From positions 3,885,779-3,949,778 of the forward strand of contig NZ_STGQ01000001.1 in the NCBI RefSeq assembly GCF_004916975.1: DNA of 64,000 nucleotides, in the 5' to 3' direction. The notes beneath the pieces are model-generated. The model searched no databases. It worked only from the letters and a program-made list of their open reading frames with translations, and was not told the origin of the DNA. Source of the stretch: Paenibacillus dokdonensis. Lineage in GTDB: Bacteria; Bacillota; Bacilli; Paenibacillales; Paenibacillaceae. Each line of letters starts with the position of its first letter. Position 1 is the stretch's first letter. This document shows positions 52,519 through 60,585 of the stretch, in pieces. Position numbers and translations under genes: made by a program.

Positions 52519-53523
52519 TCAGCGAATTTCCGGCATCGGCAATCCCAAATGCTGATATGCCGCAGCCGTAACCATTCTGCCGCGTGGAGTCCGCTGCAGA
52601 AACCCGATCTGCAGCAAATAAGGCTCATACACATCCTCAATGGTCTGGCTTTCTTCCCCTATGGTAGCCGCAATGGTATCCAGTCCAACGGGTCCGCCTC
52701 TAAAGCTGTTGATCATCGCCGTGAGCATTTTATAATCGATCTGATCGAGTCCGCGCGGATCCACCTGAAGCATCTTCAGCGATTCCTCCGCGATGGTCGG
52801 CGTAATCATCCCGTCACCGCGAACCTGGGCATAATCACGCACCCGTTTCAGCAAGCGGTTGGCAATACGAGGAGTCCCTCTGGAACGCAGGGCAATCTCT
52901 TCGGCAGCATCCCCCACGATTTCAATGCCAAAAATATCAGCCCCTCGCGATACGATATAGCTGAGCTCATCTACCGTATAAAACTCGAGACGGCTGACGA
53001 CGCCAAACCGGTCGCGAAGCGGAGCAGACAAAAGCCCGGCGCGGGTCGTGGCCCCAATTAACGTAAATGGAGGCAAATCCAAGCGCACTGAGCGAGCACT
53101 GGGGCCTTTGCCAATCATAATATCCAGCGCAAAGTCCTCCATCGCCGGATACAGCACCTCCTCCACTGTCCGGTGCAGGCGATGGATTTCATCTATAAAC
53201 AGCACATCGCCTTCCTGCAGATTGGTCAGAAGCGCTGCCAGATCACCAGGCCGTTCAATGGCAGGACCGGATGTCGTGCGCAAATTCACGCCGAGCTCAT
53301 TGGCAATAATATTAGCCAGCGTTGTTTTGCCAAGCCCCGGAGGTCCATACAGCAGCACATGGTCTAAAGCCTCGTTTCGCATTTTTGCGGCCTCGATATA
53401 AATCTTCAAATTTTCCTTGATCTGGTTCTGTCCAATATATTCATTTAAATACCGGGGGCGAAGACTGAGCTCCACCGCCTGGTCATCCATCATTAGATTA
53501 GCCGAGATAATCCGGTCATCCAT
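52519..53523 (-). CDS. ruvB: Holliday junction helicase RuvB
   Basis: A 334-residue AAA+ motor for branch migration. It has SLRPRYLNEYIGQNQIKENL, Walker A GPPGLGKTT, Walker B LFIDEIHRL, the sensor 1 segment TLIGATTRAG and the C-terminal winged-helix LQIGFLQRTPRGR. Complete and of normal length. It lies 36 nt downstream of ruvA. Confidence 0.98.
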   Translation of the reverse strand: MDDRIISANLMMDDQAVELSLRPRYLNEYIGQNQIKENLKIYIEAAKMRNEALDHVLLYGPPGLGKTTLANIIANELGVNLRTTSGPAIERPGDLAALLTNLQEGDVLFIDEIHRLHRTVEEVLYPAMEDFALDIMIGKGPSARSVRLDLPPFTLIGATTRAGLLSAPLRDRFGVVSRLEFYTVDELSYIVSRGADIFGIEIVGDAAEEIALRSRGTPRIANRLLKRVRDYAQVRGDGMITPTIAEESLKMLQVDPRGLDQIDYKMLTAMINSFRGGPVGLDTIAATIGEESQTIEDVYEPYLLQIGFLQRTPRGRMVTAAAYQHLGLPMPEIR

Positions 53524-53558
53524 TTGTGTCGCCCTCTTTCTGCAGCACTATTGCTCTA

Positions 53559-54173
53559 CTAACCTGCATAGAGCAGCTTAAGCGCCTTCTTCATCAATAC
53601 ATCCACCGAATCCCCAAACGACGTGTCATCCTTGATTCTAAGCCACACACTGTCCAGCTCCGGATCGGTATAGCCGAGTGCCTTAAGACCTTCACGCGCT
53701 TCCGACCAGGCTGATCCATCCCCTTCCTGCGGCTCCGGTATGGCAAACAGCCCGGTAGCCATGGAAGCAGTGCCGAATCCGTCCAGCTTGTCCTTCAAAT
53801 CCAGGATCATGCGCTGCGCCGTTTTCTTGCCGATCCCGGGGAGCTTGGTCAGGAACGTAATGTTCTCCTGATAAATCGCCGTCACCACATGTTCCGGTGT
53901 ACCTCCAGCGAGTATTCCCAGCGCTACCTTGGGACCGATACCGGATACGTCAATCAGCTTGCGGAACAGCTTCTGCTCTTCACGGGTAGGAAAACCAAAC
54001 AGCAGCATAGCATCCTCACGTACATGATGATGTGTGTATACTGTCACTGGGCCTTCTGATTTGGCAAATATAAAAGGATTAGGGCAGAATACGCGGTATC
54101 CCACCCCTTGAACGTCAAGTACAATATATTCATTCTCCAGATGAGCGACAGGTCCTCTTAAAAAATCGATCAT
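53559..54173 (-). CDS. ruvA: Holliday junction branch-migration protein RuvA
   Basis: A 204-residue junction-binding subunit. The OB-fold start MIDFLRGPVAHLENEYIVLDVQGVGYRV, the two helix-hairpin-helix motifs (LIDVSGIGPKVALGILAG and LTKLPGIGKKTAQRMILDLKDKL), and the C-terminal RuvB-binding domain (EGLKALGYTDPEL) are present. Its ATG overlaps the ruvC stop by 4 nt. Confidence 0.98.
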   Translation of the reverse strand: MIDFLRGPVAHLENEYIVLDVQGVGYRVFCPNPFIFAKSEGPVTVYTHHHVREDAMLLFGFPTREEQKLFRKLIDVSGIGPKVALGILAGGTPEHVVTAIYQENITFLTKLPGIGKKTAQRMILDLKDKLDGFGTASMATGLFAIPEPQEGDGSAWSEAREGLKALGYTDPELDSVWLRIKDDTSFGDSVDVLMKKALKLLYAG

Positions 54174-54673
54174 TTTCGCAATACCTCATTTATCTTGGAA
54201 TTTAAAGTATACGAATGGGCATGGCAAATCGCCACCGCCAAGGCATCCGCCACATCATCGGGTTTAGGCACAACCTGCAGCCGCAAGAACATCCGTACCA
54301 TTTCCTGAACCTGCTTCTTCTCGGCTTTGCCGTAGCCCACAACAGCCTGCTTAACCTGCATTGGTGTATATTCACCTATAGGCAAGCCGCGCTGTGTTGC
54401 AGCCAAAATCAGGACCCCACGCGCCTGGCTGACCGACATCGCGGTCGTTACGTTCCGATTGAAGAACAGCTTTTCAAAAGCAACGCTGTCCGGTTTATAT
54501 TTGTCAATCAGCTGAAGCATGGCTTCATATACATGCAGCAGCCTCTCTTCATCGGGTGTATGTGCTTCCGTCTGAATACAACCATATTGTACCGGAGTCA
54601 CCTTGCTGCCGACCTTATCGATAAAACCAAAGCCGACAATCGCAATTCCCGGGTCAATTCCTAAAATACGCAA
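54170..54673 (-). CDS. ruvC: Holliday junction resolvase RuvC
   Basis: A 167-residue endonuclease that cuts Holliday junctions. The first catalytic aspartate is in RILGIDPGIAIVGFG, the glutamate in VAFEKLFFNRNVTTAMSV, and the later acids in KPDDVADALAVAICHAH. A TTG start at 54673 with GGGAGAG upstream gives the usual N-terminus; the ATG at 54724 would add 17 residues not normal for the family. It heads the run ruvC-ruvA-ruvB-spoIID/lytB-queA-tgt-yajC. Bacillus subtilis lacks ruvC and uses RecU. Confidence 0.95.
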   Translation of the reverse strand: MRILGIDPGIAIVGFGFIDKVGSKVTPVQYGCIQTEAHTPDEERLLHVYEAMLQLIDKYKPDSVAFEKLFFNRNVTTAMSVSQARGVLILAATQRGLPIGEYTPMQVKQAVVGYGKAEKKQVQEMVRMFLRLQVVPKPDDVADALAVAICHAHSYTLNSKINEVLRK

Positions 54674-54796
54674 ATGAACTCTCTCCCTTGCCATAAAGCG
54701 AACATATGTATTCGTTCTCTTCATTATAATGTAAAACTTCCTATCAAGTCTATGACCCTCTTGAAAGAAGTAGACATGCGTTTTGGAAGAGTCCGT

Positions 54797-55699
54797 TTAC
54801 GACAGCGAATTTCCGACAGGATCGGACGGATTAAAGGTTTGCGTGAGTTCGCGAATAAAAGCAAGCATCGAAGCGTTCATAAACTTCTGCTTGCGGTAGA
54901 CAAGTCCAACCTTTTTCTGAGGCACCGGGTTAACGATGGGGATGATATGAAGATCCGAGTGAATCATAGAATTCAAATAGGATTTGGGCAGGATCGTAGC
55001 CCCCACACTGAGACGGACCAGCTGCAGCATGGAATCCATGGTAGACAGCTCAATGATCGGCTGCAGGCGAATGCCAGCTTGTTTGCTGTAGACATCGATC
55101 ATTTGCCGTACCAGAAACTTTTCCGGAAATAATACCAGAGGTTCCTGAACGAGCTCCTCCAGCATGACCGATTCATTCCAGGCAAGCCGGTGCGTGGTGG
55201 AAACCGCGAGACTAAGCTCCTCGTTATACAGCTCCATGCTGACCAGGTGCTCATCATCCAGCGGCAAAAAAACCACTCCAAGATCAAGCTTATTCTCCAG
55301 AAGACCATTTTTGGTCTCTTCTGTCGCGAGCTCATGCACCGATATGGAGATTCCAGGAGCTTTTTGGTGAAAAGAAATCAGCGTTTGCGTCAGCAGATGA
55401 TTGCCCGAGCATCCGATCCTCAGTTTCCCGCGGGCCATTCCTTTAAGCTCATTAATCTCGGTCTGCGCCTGCTCAAGCTCATGGAAAATATTTTGCGTAT
55501 GCTCCCTTAACGTCTGCCCCGCTTCCGTAAGAAAATTACGTTTACCAATGCGGCGGAACAGTGGCGTACCCACTCTTTCTTCTAACAACCGTATTTGCTG
55601 ACTGAGCGTAGGCTGACTGATTCCAAGCTTAACAGCGGCCTTGGTAAAATGAAGTTCCTCACAGACTGCCATAAAATATTCAAGCAGACGAAAGTCCAT
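54797..55699 (-). CDS. LysR-family transcriptional regulator
   Basis: A 300-residue regulator. The N-terminal winged helix reads MDFRLLEYFMAVCEELHFTKAAVKLGISQPTLSQQIRLLEERVGTPLFRR, typical of LysR proteins, followed by a two-lobe effector domain. It is divergent from ilvE and probably controls it and itself, since LysR-type sites lie in the shared region. GGAGG lies 8 nt before the ATG at 55699. It resembles the CynR/GltC-like branch; the effector could be an amino acid or keto acid, which is inference from the neighbour. Confidence 0.93.
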   Translation of the reverse strand: MDFRLLEYFMAVCEELHFTKAAVKLGISQPTLSQQIRLLEERVGTPLFRRIGKRNFLTEAGQTLREHTQNIFHELEQAQTEINELKGMARGKLRIGCSGNHLLTQTLISFHQKAPGISISVHELATEETKNGLLENKLDLGVVFLPLDDEHLVSMELYNEELSLAVSTTHRLAWNESVMLEELVQEPLVLFPEKFLVRQMIDVYSKQAGIRLQPIIELSTMDSMLQLVRLSVGATILPKSYLNSMIHSDLHIIPIVNPVPQKKVGLVYRKQKFMNASMLAFIRELTQTFNPSDPVGNSLS

Positions 55700-55715
55700 G
55701 GTCCGATCCTCCATC

Positions 55716-55780
55716 ATAGTTGATAACTATTATTTTAATTGATAACATTGAATTGACCAATCATTTTTTGTTAACTATAG
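55716..55780. promoter_or_regulatory. LysR-type operator cluster between lysR and ilvE
   Basis: ATAGTT-GAT-AACTAT (55716-55730) is a perfect inverted repeat of the T-N11-A type. Related elements follow: TTGATAAC at about 55739-55746 and TTGTTAAC at 55768-55775, the last inside the ilvE promoter spacer. Confidence 0.6.
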
Positions 55781-55781
55781 T
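55753..55781 (+). promoter_or_regulatory. Promoter of ilvE
   Basis: TTGACC (55753-55758), 17-nt spacer, TATAGT (55776-55781); start of transcription near 55788, only about 30 nt before the ATG. Confidence 0.7.
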
Positions 55782-55817
55782 AAACATATTATATACGTAC
55801 GATAGGAGCGCGTGACC

Positions 55818-56885
55818 ATGAGCGAGGAGATCAAAGTTCAGTTAACCACCAAGCCGACCGAGAAACCAGACAGCAAAAATCTCAGCTTCGGCAAGTATTT
55901 TACGGACCATATGTTCATTATGGATTATCACAAAGACAAGGGCTGGTATGATCCACGAATTGTCCCTTATGCACCGATCGTTATCGACCCGGCAGCGATG
56001 GTATTCCACTACGGCCAGGCGGTTTTCGAAGGCATGAAAGCTTATTTGACGGATTCTGGAAAGGTACTACTATTCAGACCCGACCAAAACATGAAACGTC
56101 TCAATCGTTCCAACGATCGTCTGGGCATTCCTGAGATCGATGAGGATTTTGTCATTCAAGCCATCAAAAAATTGATTGAAGTAGATAAAAGCTGGATTCC
56201 GACAGAAAAGGGAAATTCGCTGTATGTCCGTCCGTTTATTATCGCGACTGAGCCTTGCCTTGGAGTACGCTCCTCTTATACCTACCAGTTGATGGTCATC
56301 CTTTCGCCGGTTGGCGCCTATTATTCCAGCGGCCTTGAGCCCGTCAAAATCAATGTGGAAAGCTCCTATACCCGCGCCGTTCGCGGCGGAATCGGCTTTG
56401 CCAAAGCGGCAGGCAACTATGCGGCTAGCATCAAAGCCCAGGAAAACGCAAAAAAAGAAGGATACTCTCAAGTTCTGTGGCTGGATGCCATTGAAAAGAA
56501 ATACATCGAAGAAGTCGGCAGCATGAACATTTTCTTCAAAATCGGCGGCAAGGTCATTACTCCTGCCATTAACGGCAGCATTCTGGAAGGCGTAACCCGC
56601 AGCTCTGTACTCACCCTTCTTGAGGAGTGGGGAGTCCCTGTGGAGGAGCGCAAGCTTTCCATTGAAGAAATCTATGATGCCTATAACCAAGGCGAGCTCG
56701 AAGAAGTCTTTGGTACCGGTACGGCAGCGGTCATTTCGCCGGTGGGCGAGCTGCACTGGAATGAGCATACGATGGAGGTCAATAACAGCGAAATCGGCGA
56801 ACTATCGCAGAAGCTGTATGATACCATTACAGGCCTTCAATCCGGCAGCCTGCCAGACACAAAAAACTGGACCGTTACTTTTTAA
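55818..56885 (+). CDS. ilvE: Branched-chain amino acid aminotransferase
   Basis: A 355-residue PLP enzyme of fold type IV that interconverts leucine, isoleucine and valine with their keto acids using glutamate. It is the longer type 2 form. Visible are FHYGQAVFEGMKAY, the substrate-binding YVRPFIIATEPCLGVR, the lysine segment RAVRGGIGFAKAAGNYAAS (the PLP lysine lies in this region), EEVGSMNIFF and FGTGTAAVISPVG. The ATG at 55818 has AGGAG 9 nt upstream. It is monocistronic and faces a LysR gene. Confidence 0.95.
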   Translation: MSEEIKVQLTTKPTEKPDSKNLSFGKYFTDHMFIMDYHKDKGWYDPRIVPYAPIVIDPAAMVFHYGQAVFEGMKAYLTDSGKVLLFRPDQNMKRLNRSNDRLGIPEIDEDFVIQAIKKLIEVDKSWIPTEKGNSLYVRPFIIATEPCLGVRSSYTYQLMVILSPVGAYYSSGLEPVKINVESSYTRAVRGGIGFAKAAGNYAASIKAQENAKKEGYSQVLWLDAIEKKYIEEVGSMNIFFKIGGKVITPAINGSILEGVTRSSVLTLLEEWGVPVEERKLSIEEIYDAYNQGELEEVFGTGTAAVISPVGELHWNEHTMEVNNSEIGELSQKLYDTITGLQSGSLPDTKNWTVTF

Positions 56886-56904
56886 ATAAGAGCAATTCAA
56901 AAAT

Positions 56905-56953
56905 GGGGTGTTCCAAGAGGTCATTAAGACCTAAAGGACACCCCTTTGTTATT
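56905..56953 (+). terminator. Terminator of ilvE
   Basis: GGGGTGT and ACACCCC close a long stem that includes an inner GAGGTC/GACCT pairing, followed by TTTGTTATTT. Confidence 0.85.
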
Positions 56954-56977
56954 TGGTAAGCAAAACTTTATATAGTA

Positions 56978-57021
56978 AGAAGAGGTTGTCCTGGTCTTAT
57001 AACCATTGAACAACCTCTTCT
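56978..57021 (-). terminator. Terminator of the Gfo/Idh/MocA gene
   Basis: AAGAGGTTGT and ACAACCTCTT form a 10-bp stem, with an inner TGGTTATAAGACCA hairpin. The tail on the minus strand is CTTACTATAT, not strongly T-rich. Confidence 0.65.
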
Positions 57022-57071
57022 TGTATGACTGGCTATTTTAATGAATGCAGGTAAGCACTCCGGCACATACG

Positions 57072-58148
57072 TTAATTTTTTGGCTCATACATATCGAAAT
57101 CTTTGATCACTTCGCGGGTACGGGCCGCTTTAAACACATTTTCAATCAGATTCAGAACGCGCAGAACTTCGCTGTTTTTAACAATCGGTGCCGCAGTGCC
57201 TTCCACAACGCCTGCAAAGTTATCATAAAAGCTGCTCTCATGTTCGAACGCATTAGGCAAAGCCTCTGTCAGAGTCGCCTCTTCGGATGGCGGAGCCATG
57301 GTTTTGGTCAATCCAACACCAGCTTTGATCGGCTTCGGTTCGATTTTGCCTACTTCGTGGTTCTGAACGACGGAACGTCCGGTCAGCGACCAATCTTCAA
57401 TGACTGCGGTCCCTTCTGTTCCTTTTACATACCAGCGCGGAAGCGTAATGAAATTGGTAGTACCTACTTCAATAATGGCAGTCACACCGTTTTCAAATTC
57501 CAGAACGGCGTCAAATCCGTCATCAACTTCGTCGCCCAAAATAAAGCTGAGACGGCTGGTTACGCTTGTAATTTTGCTGTCGATCATGAATACGAACTGG
57601 TCCAGGAGATGGACACCCCAATCCAGCAGCATGCCGCCACCGTAAGCTTCCAGATGCCGCCAGTCCCCCGGAATACCGTTGGCTCCGTGTACTCTAGATT
57701 CAAGCTGGAACAGATCGCCGATGGTTTTCTTGTCATACATCTCTTTAATAATTAAGAAGTCCTCGTCCCAGCGGCGGTTTTGATGAACCATCAATACGCG
57801 TCCCGCTTCTTCTGCAACCGCCATCATTTCTTCAAAATCCTTCACATACATCGTAACCGGTTTCTCACAGATGACATGTTTTCCATGCTGCAATGCAGTA
57901 ATAACCAGTTCTTTATGAACATCATTTGGTGTAGCAATCAAAATGACATCGACCGACGGATCATTTAATACAGCTTCATAGCTCTCGTATGCCGGATATC
58001 CATCTTCTCGCGATGCTTCCTGGCGCGCAGCCAGTACATCATAAGTACCTGTGACTTTCAGACGTTTGTTGTCCAAAATTAGCTTGGCATGGTAGCTGCC
58101 CATACCGCCATATCCTACAATGACTACAGAAAGTGCTTGTGTGTTCAT
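57072..58148 (-). CDS. Gfo/Idh/MocA-family oxidoreductase
   Basis: A 358-residue NAD(P)-dependent sugar or inositol dehydrogenase-like protein. The Rossmann start is SVVIVGYGGMGSYHAKLI, then DVILIATPNDVHKELVITALQHGKHVICEKPVTM with the catalytic-type EKP lysine, and YGGGMLLDWGVHLLDQFVFM, where the aspartate/histidine pair lies. The ATG at 58148 follows AAGGAG; a longer frame to 58190 is rejected. The substrate is unknown. It stands alone between ilvE and bofC with a long upstream region. Confidence 0.92.
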   Translation of the reverse strand: MNTQALSVVIVGYGGMGSYHAKLILDNKRLKVTGTYDVLAARQEASREDGYPAYESYEAVLNDPSVDVILIATPNDVHKELVITALQHGKHVICEKPVTMYVKDFEEMMAVAEEAGRVLMVHQNRRWDEDFLIIKEMYDKKTIGDLFQLESRVHGANGIPGDWRHLEAYGGGMLLDWGVHLLDQFVFMIDSKITSVTSRLSFILGDEVDDGFDAVLEFENGVTAIIEVGTTNFITLPRWYVKGTEGTAVIEDWSLTGRSVVQNHEVGKIEPKPIKAGVGLTKTMAPPSEEATLTEALPNAFEHESSFYDNFAGVVEGTAAPIVKNSEVLRVLNLIENVFKAARTREVIKDFDMYEPKN

Positions 58149-58466
58149 GATTACTCCTTCTCCCTCTCGTTTTGGCGGCACATGGTCCATCCGACGCAGG
58201 TCCTTAACGAAGGAAGGGCGCCGTCCCCTGATGTTGATTCAACATTTAACCAGTCCGCATATTTTTAATATGGTTCTATCGTATAGGATAATCGAGAAAT
58301 TTAAAATGAATAATATGCTAATAACATGAACAATCCGGTTATTTTTTCACCAAAATTCCACATTGACATACTTTTCAGTTTCTTTATCGATACATTCCCC
58401 ATGAGATGTACAAAGAAATTGCCTCAGCTATAGACATTTGGTACGGTTCACCATAGATTCATTTTT
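58149..58466. other. Upstream region of the oxidoreductase gene
   Basis: About 320 nt with no ORF that looks real. A weak -10 candidate (TATACG near 58273-58280, minus strand) is present, but I cannot support a promoter or operator here. Confidence 0.3.
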
Positions 58467-58510
58467 GAAAAAAAGCGACCTATCCAGTTGAAACCCGGAT
58501 TAGGCCGCTA
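58467..58510 (-). terminator. Terminator of bofC
   Basis: AGCGGCCTAATCC pairs with GGATAGGTCGCT (with G-U pairs), followed by seven T residues on the minus strand. Confidence 0.85.
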
Positions 58511-58530
58511 TTTATTTTCCTGTATTATGA

Positions 58531-59199
58531 TTATCCTTCACGAGCATAATCGCTGAAAGTTGACAGAACACTGTTATACTCATCTATATCCTGAATGCGA
58601 ATACCGTCATACAAATGTCTCAGTGCATCATCAGGTAAGGAAGACTCCATGGAGTTGATGTCCAATTGAAAGAAAGTCTTGATCACCTTGTCTTGTACAG
58701 GAGGACCATCGAACAAAGAAAGGTTACCATCCTTATCCAAACTCATATACGCCCGCTCTTTACAGGTGGGTGAGAGATCCAAAATCGTCTCGTTCAGTAT
58801 CACTTTCCCCTGTCCGGCGAATTGTCCTTTCCAGGATGGATGCTCATTAAGGAGATTGTAGATTTCATCCGTATTTAATTTTCCGAGAGTGCGCTCCTCT
58901 TCTCCACAAACATAGCTATGCCGCACTGTAACCTCGTTCATTTGCTTGGACTTGTTCAAAGCCTTCCAAAAATTCACATCCTCTGTCGTATCATCCATCG
59001 CTTCGGCTTGCTGATAATATTGAAGCGTCTCAATGGCTACTGGAGGCTTCGTGCTGAGGAGACTTTGCACCCGATCCGGTAAATACATGCTGATCCATAC
59101 CATTGCGATAACCAGTGAAGATAACCCTAATGTTAACGAACGGCGTTTCCACCACCGCCACTGCTTTTGCAGCTTCTTTTTAATCCGAGATGCATTCAC
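58531..59199 (-). CDS. bofC: BofC-like forespore signalling factor
   Basis: A 222-residue protein with a basic N-terminus and one membrane segment (about residues 25-42), then an exported domain. VRHSYVCGEEERTLGKLNTDEIYNLLNEHPSWKG matches the N-terminal BofC domain and RAYMSLDKDGNLSLFDGPP to the end the C-terminal one. In Bacillus subtilis BofC is made in the forespore and restrains the SpoIVB protease that activates sigma-K. The N-terminus is longer than in B. subtilis, with a membrane anchor. Its place downstream of the ruv genes fits B. subtilis order (bofC near ruvA). The name rests on remembered similarity. Confidence 0.8.
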   Translation of the reverse strand: MNASRIKKKLQKQWRWWKRRSLTLGLSSLVIAMVWISMYLPDRVQSLLSTKPPVAIETLQYYQQAEAMDDTTEDVNFWKALNKSKQMNEVTVRHSYVCGEEERTLGKLNTDEIYNLLNEHPSWKGQFAGQGKVILNETILDLSPTCKERAYMSLDKDGNLSLFDGPPVQDKVIKTFFQLDINSMESSLPDDALRHLYDGIRIQDIDEYNSVLSTFSDYAREG

Positions 59200-59263
59200 A
59201 ATAATCCCCTTCTATTCCCTGTCTTTTCTTATATTGTGACCTGGGGATTACATAATTATACAG

Positions 59264-59292
59264 CAAAAAAACCACCGAATATCTTCGATGGC
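59264..59292 (-). terminator. Terminator of tRNA-Pro
   Basis: CCATCGAA and TTCGGTGG (one G-U pair) with a 4-nt loop, followed by seven T residues on the minus strand. Confidence 0.9.
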
Positions 59293-59299
59293 TTTTGAA

Positions 59300-59373
59300 T
59301 CGGGATGACACGATTTGAACATGCGACCCCCTGGTCCCAAACCAGGTGCTCTACCAAGCTGAGCTACATCCCG
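59300..59373 (-). tRNA. tRNA-Pro (UGG)
   Basis: A 74-nt cloverleaf: acceptor CGGGATG/CATCCCG, D arm GCTC-GAGC, anticodon stem CCTGG/CCAGG around TTTGGGA (anticodon TGG), T arm GCATG-TTCAAAT-CGTGT, discriminator A. CCA is not encoded. A terminator follows directly, so it is a single-gene unit. Confidence 0.97.
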
Positions 59374-59533
59374 TAATGAAATATGTATGACGAATATATG
59401 AATCTGGTAACCTATTGCGAATGAAACCGTAATAATCGTCTCAACATTCCCTATTATATAGCAGCCAGGCTAGCAGGTCAAACACAAATTTTTAAAATTA
59501 ATAGTTTTAGTTCCGGCCACAGAAAATCAAGAA

Positions 59534-59635
59534 TCAACTGGTCACCGGAGTAAACTCCAGTTCAGACCCAACGTCATATTCAAGCTGCTTTACGCAAAAT
59601 TCCCATCCGTCGTTAAAGAGCACATTTTTGTTCAT
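59534..59635 (-). pseudogene. Truncated GH2 (beta-galactosidase-type) remnant
   Basis: ATG at 59635 behind GGAGGGAGAG encodes 33 residues beginning MNKNVLFNDGWEFCVKQL and ending GSELEFTPV then TS-stop. The start matches the N-terminus of GH2 glycosidases, where FxPVxLPHDW would follow; the similarity ends at PV. The rest of the gene is gone. It is the last member of the GH67-Nif3 run, so it probably was the third enzyme of this locus, perhaps a beta-galactosidase or beta-glucuronidase. Confidence 0.6.
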
Positions 59636-59701
59636 ATCACGCTCTCCCTCCGCTTCATAAACTTCGACATGTCACTTTCATTCCTTAACCCTTCTCATCG
59701 C

Positions 59702-60496
59702 TTAAAACACCTGAAACAGCGGATCCTCCTTGATATAGTGCACGGGAATATCCGGGAACTTTGTTCTCAATCTGATCGCCAAAGCTTTCATGCCGGGCTC
59801 CTCGCTCTCGGCGTGTCCCAGTACCATAAGCGCTCTGGGGTTACCTTGGCGAACCGCCTCCCTTACATACTCCGGCGTCTCCCATTCCTGGCCCTCTCCA
59901 TAAATCACCAGATCCGTATGTTCCCTTTCGAATAAAGGAATCGCCAGGGAGCCGCTGCCCCGGTATCCCGCCAATATGCCAATCCGGCTGAAGGTCATGT
60001 CCAGATCCCCGATGATACGAACATAGGGAATACCCAGTCTCTGCTTGACATGTTCTGCAATATCCTTGAGCGGGAGGGAAGGAATGTTGAGGAGGGAAGC
60101 CGAAGGTTGATGCTCGCTAATATAGGGCTCCCAGGCAAGCTCCTGGATCAATCCCTCCGTGATGCCATCCGGCTTGTAGCGGTGCCAATAGTCATGAAAG
60201 CGGAATATCGCGATCTTCGACTCTTCTATACATCGTTTCTTCGTCTGATGGATCATGTTCGTTCTTCCCTCAGCTTCATCATCATGATGCGAAAAAAACA
60301 GTCCTTCATGCGCAATAACCAGGTTCGCCTTCCGCTCAAGCGCTTGCTCAACCACATGCCAGGTTGGCATGAAAGAAGTTACAATGCCCGTGACCTCCGT
60401 GGACGGATCGCCGAATTTCAAGGTGTCTACCGTCTGCTCCAGCCTGCCGACTGGTTCAATCAACGCATCAATGATCATCTGCACCGTTGTCTTCAT
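59702..60496 (-). CDS. Nif3-like dinuclear metal protein
   Basis: A protein of about 264 residues in the NIF3/YbgI (DUF34) family, toroidal metal proteins possibly with GTP cyclohydrolase 1 type 2-like activity but no firm role. Family features seen are VVEQALERKANLVIAHEGLFFSHHD (metal-binding His-Glu stretch, where relatives have HHP) and, near the end, ALMVLGHAESEEPGMKALAIRLR with HAESE in place of the usual HxxSE metal motif. The start is an ATG-ATG pair at 60499/60496; AGGAG favours 60496. It is the middle gene between the alpha-glucuronidase and the GH2 remnant, unlike the usual rpoD/trmK neighbourhood, suggesting a sugar-related paralogue. Confidence 0.8.
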   Translation of the reverse strand: MKTTVQMIIDALIEPVGRLEQTVDTLKFGDPSTEVTGIVTSFMPTWHVVEQALERKANLVIAHEGLFFSHHDDEAEGRTNMIHQTKKRCIEESKIAIFRFHDYWHRYKPDGITEGLIQELAWEPYISEHQPSASLLNIPSLPLKDIAEHVKQRLGIPYVRIIGDLDMTFSRIGILAGYRGSGSLAIPLFEREHTDLVIYGEGQEWETPEYVREAVRQGNPRALMVLGHAESEEPGMKALAIRLRTKFPDIPVHYIKEDPLFQVF

Positions 60497-60585
60497 CATT
60501 TCACTCCTCTTCACGTCCTACTTGAATTCCCAAAAGTCACATTGGACATTTGGACATATCGATCCGCCCCGTATGGCTTCCACTT

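Noticed and set aside
56070..56768. 232-codon minus-strand open frame
   Set aside because: Antisense to ilvE and rich in residues expected from the reverse complement of its codons.
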